NCBI GenBank assembly: GCA_963752755.1
Contig: CAVVZJ010000001.1
Coordinates: 124,001 to 188,000 of the forward strand
Direction of reading: 5' to 3'
Length of the DNA: 64,000 nucleotides
Origin: CAVVZJ01 sp963752755
GTDB taxonomy: Bacteria; Planctomycetota; Planctomycetia; Isosphaerales; Isosphaeraceae
Numbering within the stretch: the first letter of the stretch is position 1; the number at the start of each line of letters is the position of its first letter. Positions 58,020-64,000 of this stretch are shown here, piece by piece. The notes under the pieces are model-generated. The model ran no database searches and was not told the origin of the DNA. It saw only the letters and a list, made by a program, of their open reading frames with translations. Made by a program: the position numbers and the translations under genes.

Positions 58020-59216
58020 ATGATGCCCATCACGCGCCACGAGCTGGAAGTCCTCCTCGACACACCCCAACGCCGCGACTACGTGGTGAGTGCCTTCGCC
58101 GACCTCCGAGTCAAGGACGGCTTCCGCAGCTTCGTCGAGACGCACCAGAAGAACCAGTTCCGGGACGCCCACCTCGCGCTCTCCGAGGCTGATGCCCGCC
58201 GCGTTCTCGACGAGAACCTCGAACCGATCCAGCGTGCCGTCGCCACCGCCGACTCCGCCGCCAAAGGGCTGGCCGTCTTCAGCGGCGCCGGCCGCGGGCT
58301 CTTCCACGCCGTCAATCTCGACTTTCCCGTGGACAATCACCTCGTCATCGACGAGGAGCCGTTCGTCCTGCCGCTCCTGGAGCGCTGGTACGGCGACCCG
58401 AGCTACCTCGTCGCCGTCCTGAACGCCAACCACCTGCACCTCTTCGAGGCCCATTCCGGCGTGCCCGAGGAGGTCCGCGAGGTCGAGCGCGACATTCCCG
58501 AGATGCAGCGCGACAAGCCCCGGTTCAACTACAAGAAGCGGTTCAGCAAGGCCTTCGACGAGCGGCTCCAGAAGCTCGACCAGGACCCCTTCCTCAAGGA
58601 CGTCGCGGATACGGTCGCCGAGCACCATGCCGCTGGCGACTTCGCCGGCCTGATCCTGCTCGGCCCGACCGAGATGACCGCCGCCCTCCGCCGGCTCCTG
58701 CCCGAGAAACTGAAAGACGAGGTCGTCGAGGAGCACCACCAGACGATGACCTCCCGACCCGACGACGTCGCCGACGACGTCGCCCGTGTCATGGACCAAT
58801 GGCGGGCCGATCGCGAACGGTCACTCCTGCACGAGCTGGGCCAGCGCTGGAAGGAGAAGCGGCTCGTCGCCAACGGCCCGACCGAGGTTCTCGACGCCTT
58901 GCAGCAGGGTCGCGCCACCCAGATCGTCTTCGGCTCCCGACGCGACTTCGCCGGGTCTCATTGCCGCGAATGCGGCTACCGCCTCGGTACCCCCACCGGG
59001 AAGTGCCCCTACTGCGGCGGGGAGACCCGCACGGTCAATGCCGCTCAGGAAATCCTCCGTATGGCCATGCGCCATCGCGTCCCCGTGTACCTCTTCGCTC
59101 GCGGTCTCAAGGACGACCCGTTCGCTTCCGCTGGCGGCCTCTCCGCCCTGCTCCGCGCCGAGGCCAACTGGGCCCCCGACCCGACCACCGCCGCCGCCAC
59201 CCGCGGACAGTCCTGA
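58020..59216 (+). CDS. baeRF-like (bacterial eRF1-family) protein
   Basis: 398 residues. The layout matches the bacterial archaeo-eukaryotic release-factor families: an N-terminal domain with a leading helix (ITRHELEVLLDTPQRRDYVV), the middle domain (YLVAVLNANHLHLFEAHSGV, AGLILLGPTEMTAALRRLLP) and a C-terminal domain with a zinc ribbon (HCRECGYRLGTPTGKCPYCG). The catalytic GGQ of true release factors is not evident. Such proteins may act in ribosome rescue or host-virus conflicts. Start ATG 58020, with a second ATG next codon. Confidence 0.8.
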   Translation: MMPITRHELEVLLDTPQRRDYVVSAFADLRVKDGFRSFVETHQKNQFRDAHLALSEADARRVLDENLEPIQRAVATADSAAKGLAVFSGAGRGLFHAVNLDFPVDNHLVIDEEPFVLPLLERWYGDPSYLVAVLNANHLHLFEAHSGVPEEVREVERDIPEMQRDKPRFNYKKRFSKAFDERLQKLDQDPFLKDVADTVAEHHAAGDFAGLILLGPTEMTAALRRLLPEKLKDEVVEEHHQTMTSRPDDVADDVARVMDQWRADRERSLLHELGQRWKEKRLVANGPTEVLDALQQGRATQIVFGSRRDFAGSHCRECGYRLGTPTGKCPYCGGETRTVNAAQEILRMAMRHRVPVYLFARGLKDDPFASAGGLSALLRAEANWAPDPTTAAATRGQS

Positions 59217-59317
59217 GGCCGAATCGCCGGAATCCGGAACCTACGCTCCGGGGAGCGAGGCCGACATCCGCCCGTCGAGGGAACCGATCCAGGCCATTTC
59301 GTTGGGCGTCCTGACCG

Positions 59318-59527
59318 CTACGGCCGATCGACGGGGCTGGCTGACATCCATCCGTAGCGGCCCCGAACCTGGTCGAGGACGAAGTCGCGTTCCGACGCCG
59401 CAGCGAACACGTAGATCCGCGACTCGACCGTCCCAACCGGTTGGCCACCCATCTCCACCAGTTTCGTCGCGATCCGGACCGCCCGCGAGGCTTCGCGGCC
59501 AGAATCAATCTGGATCAGGTAATCCAT
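59318..59527 (-). CDS. small unknown protein, 69 residues
   Basis: MDYLIQIDSGREASRAVRIA, then KLVEMGGQPVGTVESRIYVF and a C-terminal RGRYGWMS stretch. It looks like a compact alpha/beta fold with good codon bias, and the ATG has GATGAGGATG upstream. No family recognised. It is convergent with the baeRF gene. Confidence 0.55.
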   Translation of the reverse strand: MDYLIQIDSGREASRAVRIATKLVEMGGQPVGTVESRIYVFAAASERDFVLDQVRGRYGWMSASPVDRP

Positions 59528-59918
59528 CGTGTCGCATCCTCATCTTCAAGAAGTCTCACAACCCGCGTCTCCGGCCCTGAAGGATCTTGTTGCTGTTCGG
59601 ACCTCTTGACCAATTTTTTTCGTGGAAACACTTGACTGAAAGCCAAGGGCGGAGCTAGCTTTACGTTGATATCATAGAACTTCAAAACGCAAACGCGACG
59701 GTCTCGCGAAGGCGATTTGGTTCTGTCGGCGCAAACCGCCCTGCCTTGCTGGACGGCGAGAAGTGGATTCGATCTGGTCCGGTGGCAGGCTCACGCAGAC
59801 GTGAGGCGTCACCCGGTTCAAGCGGTGCGTCTCATCGACCTTGGGGGGACACAGCCGGGGCGGCTGCCCCCCGGCAAACCGCCAAGACGTCCCGCGGAAC
59901 CGTGGCTTGCGGACGGGA
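59528..59918. other. intergenic region
   Basis: 391 bases including an A/T-richer part (59600-59700), which is unusual here and likely promoter for the small gene at 59318. Nothing else is clear. Confidence 0.4.
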
Positions 59919-61100
59919 TCAGGGCGCGGCGGTCGTGTTGGCCTGGATGTCGGCGATCGGCTCGACAGCGGGCTCGGGAGCGGGGAAGAGCTGGCGGAAG
60001 AACTCGGCGGGCTGCCAGGGGATCAGCTTGGCGCCGTTGGACGGGAAGACGTGCGGGATGGCCGCCAGGTCGGAGTTGACGACCGGGGGTGTGACGACCA
60101 GGCCGGTGCTCCAGTGGCCGAGGTCGCGGAGCAAGGCGCCGTCGCGGGTTGCCTCGGCCAGGGTTTGGCCGTCGAAGGCGGCGTCGAGGGTCAGGTCGGC
60201 CAGCCGCCAGAAGCCGAAGCGGTCGAGCAGGTCGTGGCGGGCCAGGTTCATCTGCAAGATGCGGAGCGGGCCGTCGCCGGAGTCGAGCCGCGACAGCGCC
60301 GCGGTCGGCGCCACGTGGTCGGCGATCATTGGCACGGGGCCACGGCGGTCGGTCCGGTAGAGGACGAACAGCTTGCGATCGGGGGGCACGGCGGTCGTCC
60401 CCGAGAAGAGCTGGCGGGCGACGTAGTCGCCGACGACGCGGTCCTGGTCGCCGGCAGCGACGACCAGCAGGGTCGTGGCTGGCACCTTCGACGGGCTCGG
60501 CTCGGGCTGGTGCAGGACCTCGCCCGGCATGATCGCCACCACGGCTCTCGGTGACGGTAGGCCGACATCGTGGGCGATCGCGGCCAGTTGCACCGCGAGG
60601 TTGCCGCCGGCCGAGTGCCCGAGCAGGGCGAACCGCTCGCGGTCGGGACGGACCCGACCGGGCGCCGTCTCCAGGACGTCGAGAGCGTCCCGCACGGCGG
60701 CCAGCGCGTTGGGCAGGAACTCCTCGGCGCGGGTGGACCAGTCGGCCTGGTAGCGGGGGAAGATCACCACGAAGCCCCGACGTGTCAGGTGTTCGATCCA
60801 GGCCCCGTAGATGCCGGGATTCATCGAGAGCCAGCCGTGGTTGAAGACGAGCACCGGCGCCATCGCGGGTGTTGGCTCGGCCGGCTCGAAGAGCCAGTAC
60901 GCCTGCGGGCCCTGGCCGAACGCCTGGGCCCGGAATGACTGGTGCGGATACGCAGTCACCTTGCCCGAGACGGGCGATTCTCCCGCACCGCCCACGGCCC
61001 GCGACAGCGTGGTCGCCGGACCGAGCAAGAGCACCAGCAATGTGATTCGTGTCAGGTCGCCCGGCAACTGCCGGGGCGACCGCCGCATGTAGTCTGCCAT
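59919..61100 (-). CDS. exported alpha/beta hydrolase
   Basis: 393 residues from ATG 61100 with GAGG about nine bases upstream. The signal (ITLLVLLLGPATTLSRAVGG) precedes the fold: PVLVFNHGWLSMNPGIYGAW for the oxyanion loop, ERFALLGHSAGGNLAVQLAA with the nucleophile Ser, VVAAGDQDRVVG with the likely Asp and a later HDLLD or DHVAP His. It resembles chlorophyllase/platelet-activating-factor-hydrolase-like enzymes. It likely hydrolyses an ester in the periplasm. Confidence 0.82.
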   Translation of the reverse strand: MADYMRRSPRQLPGDLTRITLLVLLLGPATTLSRAVGGAGESPVSGKVTAYPHQSFRAQAFGQGPQAYWLFEPAEPTPAMAPVLVFNHGWLSMNPGIYGAWIEHLTRRGFVVIFPRYQADWSTRAEEFLPNALAAVRDALDVLETAPGRVRPDRERFALLGHSAGGNLAVQLAAIAHDVGLPSPRAVVAIMPGEVLHQPEPSPSKVPATTLLVVAAGDQDRVVGDYVARQLFSGTTAVPPDRKLFVLYRTDRRGPVPMIADHVAPTAALSRLDSGDGPLRILQMNLARHDLLDRFGFWRLADLTLDAAFDGQTLAEATRDGALLRDLGHWSTGLVVTPPVVNSDLAAIPHVFPSNGAKLIPWQPAEFFRQLFPAPEPAVEPIADIQANTTAAP

Positions 61101-61294
61101 GGGGTTGACCTCGCCTGCGACGCGAGGCCGGGGGCCGACCTTGGCCCCGGGCCGTCCCTCCTCCGAGGGCACATCTTAGGATACAAGCAAAATCCGCCGA
61201 GAAAGCAAGCGCAATATCAACCGGATTTCACCAAAGGAAGTCACCGCGTTCCGGACGGCTTCTCCCGGCTCTTCCTGGAATTATAGGGCGAGGG

Positions 61295-61918
61295 CTACAG
61301 GAGCAAGCGATCGCGAAGCTGGGCGAGGATCACCTGCTCGAGCTTCACGTCGCGGCCCCGGGGAATCCAGCCGTTGGGCAACGGCACCGGCCCGACGATC
61401 TCGCGGGACCGATTGACCGGGAAGTCGCTGTCGAAGACTGCCCGGGTACCTCCAGTGGATCGCTCCGGCTTTGTCAGGTCTTCCAGCTCCTTGAACACCT
61501 TGACCTCCACGGCATACCCCCCGCCGGGCTCGGGCTTGACCGTCACCTCGGCCCAGCGGCGGATCGTCTGGAAGGTCGATTCGAGTCGTTCGCGGAAGCC
61601 GACCGAGTCGCCGTACCAGGGCTCGACGATCGTCGCGCCCATCTTCGGGTCGGTCACGATCGTGTGCGCCAGCCGGTCTTCCTTGGAAACCAGGAAGTAT
61701 TCCTCCAGCACGGCCACGCTGTGCTTCCAGACCCACTCGAAGTCGTCCGGGCCGCCCGGCACGTGCAGCGGGTTCGGCGAGACGGGACTCAGGCCCCAGC
61801 CCACCCCCAGGCCGTTGACCGTGGCGCAGCCGGAGCCGGCCAGGCCCGACCCCGCAACAGCCAGGGCCAGCCTCAAGGCCGTCCGCCGACACACGACACG
61901 ACGGTTCCGGTCCGACAT
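61295..61918 (-). CDS. planctomycete lipoprotein of unknown function
   Basis: 207 residues from ATG 61918 with GGGAGGGG upstream; the longer open frame before it has no ribosome-binding site. A twin-Arg-containing basic start (RRVVCRRTALRLALAVAGSG) leads to the lipobox LAGSGC. The mature part has FEWVWKHSVAVLEEYFLVSK and YGDSVGFRERLESTFQTIRR and looks like a single alpha/beta domain. The family occurs as an unnamed one in this group by my reading; function unknown. Confidence 0.7.
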   Translation of the reverse strand: MSDRNRRVVCRRTALRLALAVAGSGLAGSGCATVNGLGVGWGLSPVSPNPLHVPGGPDDFEWVWKHSVAVLEEYFLVSKEDRLAHTIVTDPKMGATIVEPWYGDSVGFRERLESTFQTIRRWAEVTVKPEPGGGYAVEVKVFKELEDLTKPERSTGGTRAVFDSDFPVNRSREIVGPVPLPNGWIPRGRDVKLEQVILAQLRDRLLL

Positions 61919-62264
61919 GGCAACCGGCCCCTCCCTGGGCGTTCGGAACGACGAGACGAGAGGATCGGACGAGACGGGACCAGCCAACCTTGCGAATCGT
62001 GGCCTTCCGCCCGATCGCGGTCCGTCCAGAAGCGGCGCACGTGTCCGCCCGGCCAACCCCGATCGGCCGGGCATCCTGCCGGAGCCGGCCGATCCTGGCA
62101 AGAGCAATCTGCCCCGTGCCTTGGCGGCGCCGACCGGCGCACGAACCTGGCGAGTCAACGGTACCTTGCTCGTGAAGTCTCTCGGCCGGCTCGTGCGAAA
62201 GGCGCTCGCCTCGAAAGTCGCTATGATTATGGGAAGGCACGAAAAAGGATCGATACCGCATCTC
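61919..62264. other. intergenic region
   Basis: 346 bases between two minus-strand genes. The plus-strand frames here are shadows. No signal is clear. Confidence 0.4.
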
Positions 62265-63998
62265 TCATTTGCCGGCGATCAAATCAAAATTCTCCTGGGT
62301 TCCAGCCTGTCGATACGCCTCCCTGGCCGCATCATAACTTTGCTCCAGTTCCTTGCGTGGGACCGGCTCCCCCACGGGGTCAACCGGGCGCCGGATGGTC
62401 AACGGCCGCGGCGCCAGTGCGGCGGCGAGGTCGGGCAGGTCGTAAGCCGCAAGCACGCCGGGGACGACGCTGGCAAGCTGGTCGCGCGAGAGTGTCCCCC
62501 GCGCGATGGCCGACCAGGAGACCAGCGACTGTTCGACCTCCACCGCCTGGACCCGCTCGTCCAGCACCGCCGTATGCAAGGCGATCAATCCCCCCTCGCC
62601 GACCCCGATCAGCCGGAATCCCGCCGGTTGCTTCAGGGCACGCAGCGCCTGGAGCACGTCATACACTCTCTGTCCCAGCAGGGGCCGACCCAGGTGCAGC
62701 GCCAGGAATGCCTCCTGGGTCTCGACACCGAACGGGCTTGGCCGCCTTGAGGTGGCTGTGGCCGGCGCCGTCTCGCCCATTCCCCGCGGCTCGACGAGCG
62801 CGACCGCCTCGCCCGCCTTCAACCGCCTCTCGATCGGCCCCCCCGGAGCCGCCAGGGTTCGGTCGGCGCCGACGTAGACCACCAGTGGTTTCCCCGTTGC
62901 CGGCGTCTCCGGCCGGAACAGCAGCACCGGGACCTGGATGCCCGGCTCGGTCATGATCGCCCACCGGTCGATCGTGTCGCCGCCGCGACGGATCGGATCT
63001 TTCCGCTCCACCACGACCTCCGCCGCCTGCTCCGGCAAGGCCAGCCGCTTGCGGATCTCCGCCCTCAGCTCCTCGGCCGAGCGCCCCGCGAACCGCCTGG
63101 CCCGCTGTCGCTCCAGGTCGTCGGCCCGCTCGGCGTTGAGGTCGAAGACCGACCGTCCCTTCAAGGCTGAGAGGACCTGTCCGGTCTTCGTGCAAGCCAA
63201 GGAGGCGTCCTCCGCGATCGGGAGATTTCCCTCGACCGGAGCGTCATCGATCTCCAGCAGCCAGCGTCGCATCCAGCGGACGACCGCCTCGCGCTGGGGC
63301 CTCGGGTAGCCGTGGGGCGTGTCGAACTCGACGATCCCCACGCGCTCGCCGTGTCCGAGCACGCCGTAAACCCGCTTGGCCTCGCGGAAGGTGGTCCAGG
63401 TTCCCTGGATGTCGAAGAAGTCCCGGGTCGCGGCACAGAGCAAGGTCGGTCTGGGTGCCCGCATGCTCACGTAATCAGCATGATCCATCCCGAAGGCGAC
63501 TTGGCCCGTGATGTTCTGCTCGGCGTCCTGCGGTCCGATCGTGGCGAAGAGACGCTCCAGCGTGGTCAGGTAGCACGAGGGCGCGGCGACCGCGATCCGG
63601 TCGTCGAGGGCCATGAGGTAGGAGGTCAGCGTGCCGCCTCCCGAGCATCCCGTGCAGCCGAGTCGCTCCGGGTCGATCTCCGGCCGGCTCGCGAGGTAGT
63701 CGAGGCCGCGGATGCCATCCCAGACCCGATACGACGCGGCCTCGCGACCCACCAGCAAGGCCCCGATGCCAATCATCGTATGCTCGGTCGTGCTGCCTTC
63801 GATGACCGGCTGCCCGTCGGCATCGAGCAGTTGCCGACGTTCGCCCTGTCCGATCGGGTCGTAGGCGAGTACGGCGAGGCCGTTCCTGGCCAGGAGGATC
63901 GACCCGCGCTGGACGTACTCGGCGGCCTTGCCGTTGATGCTGTGCCCGATCGGCATGAGCACGCCCGGGAACGGTGGCCGTCCCTCGGGCAGATAGAG
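62265..63998 (-). CDS. acetyl xylan esterase-like alpha/beta hydrolase (partial)
   Basis: At least 577 residues; the N-terminus is outside the window. The first half carries PIGHSINGKAAEYVQRG, GLAVLAYDPIGQGERRQLLD, the nucleophile elbow LGCTGCSGGGTLTSYLMA and CYLTTLERLFATIGPQDAEQ, typical of planctomycete esterases related to acetyl xylan esterases and the DUF1100-like group. The second half repeats hydrolase-like elements (PVLLFRPETPATGKPLVV, FRLIGVGEGGLIALH) without an obvious Ser elbow. It is likely exported and polysaccharide- or ester-acting. Confidence 0.8.
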   Translation of the reverse strand, partial: LYLPEGRPPFPGVLMPIGHSINGKAAEYVQRGSILLARNGLAVLAYDPIGQGERRQLLDADGQPVIEGSTTEHTMIGIGALLVGREAASYRVWDGIRGLDYLASRPEIDPERLGCTGCSGGGTLTSYLMALDDRIAVAAPSCYLTTLERLFATIGPQDAEQNITGQVAFGMDHADYVSMRAPRPTLLCAATRDFFDIQGTWTTFREAKRVYGVLGHGERVGIVEFDTPHGYPRPQREAVVRWMRRWLLEIDDAPVEGNLPIAEDASLACTKTGQVLSALKGRSVFDLNAERADDLERQRARRFAGRSAEELRAEIRKRLALPEQAAEVVVERKDPIRRGGDTIDRWAIMTEPGIQVPVLLFRPETPATGKPLVVYVGADRTLAAPGGPIERRLKAGEAVALVEPRGMGETAPATATSRRPSPFGVETQEAFLALHLGRPLLGQRVYDVLQALRALKQPAGFRLIGVGEGGLIALHTAVLDERVQAVEVEQSLVSWSAIARGTLSRDQLASVVPGVLAAYDLPDLAAALAPRPLTIRRPVDPVGEPVPRKELEQSYDAAREAYRQAGTQENFDLIAGK

Positions 63999-64000
63999 CG

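Overview
The window is very GC-rich and gene-dense. Its gene families point to a planctomycete, probably Isosphaeraceae-like: an ECF sigma factor paired with a Ser/Thr kinase-WD40 protein, DUF1559 pseudopilin-like proteins, a BlaI/BlaR1-DUF1559 pair, a DUF1501 fragment, DUF885 and BBP2-type porins. I see no rRNA, tRNA or CRISPR array.

Layout. 1-13.3 kb is ordinary chromosome: kinase and sigma factor, DUF885 peptidase, glycosyltransferase, Mn-catalase, a SOUL protein, a dienelactone hydrolase-like protein and a lipoprotein. 13.48-41.70 kb is what I read as one integrated element of about 28.2 kb. 41.7-64 kb is chromosome again: cytochrome c, DUF1559 protein, pyruvate kinase, BlaI/BlaR1, sugar isomerase, a very large glycosidase-like protein, a C92-type peptidase, a baeRF-like protein and several hydrolases.

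The central observation is that a DUF1223 (thioredoxin-like) gene has been split. Its first 51 codons lie at 13328-13480 and the rest at 41704-42423, both on the plus strand. Joined, they give a 290-residue protein with an in-frame UGA where the family has the first Cys of its CxxC motif, so the reconstructed protein is UxxC and probably a selenoprotein. A large serine recombinase gene abuts the right junction. The two junctions share GG, and the reconstructed attP is GG between perfect 8-base inverted arms (ACTCTCAC/GTGAGAGT). The recombinase frame runs through the right junction and, in the rebuilt circle, continues in frame for 31 codons into the left end. Its C-terminus would therefore differ between the integrated and excised forms. 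The element also carries an uninterrupted second DUF1223 gene (13612-14460, minus) with the same in-frame UGA, the same UxxC spacing and a SECIS-like hairpin in the same position. It appears to bring a substitute for the gene it breaks.

The cargo, left to right, is the DUF1223 selenoprotein, a DUF1501 fragment, a single-chain type IIG-like restriction-methyltransferase, a regulatory block (NtrC-type regulator, membrane histidine kinase, two receiver-TPR proteins), kdpF-A-B-C with a short KdpD-like sensor, an IS701-like ORF, a BBP2 porin, an unknown secreted protein, and a decaying replication/IS zone. That zone holds a zinc-ribbon protein, a helicase stub, a dead zinc-finger transposase and two IS630 elements, and it ends at the recombinase. 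The cargo theme is high-affinity potassium uptake with its own sensing and defence.

A caution for all protein calls between about 15.4 and 29.1 kb: reading frames there are interrupted roughly every 300 bases, about 40 times. Nearly every interruption is a net +1 with no other decay. I treat these genes as probably intact in the organism and the shifts as most likely sequence errors, but a biological cause cannot be excluded from the sequence alone.
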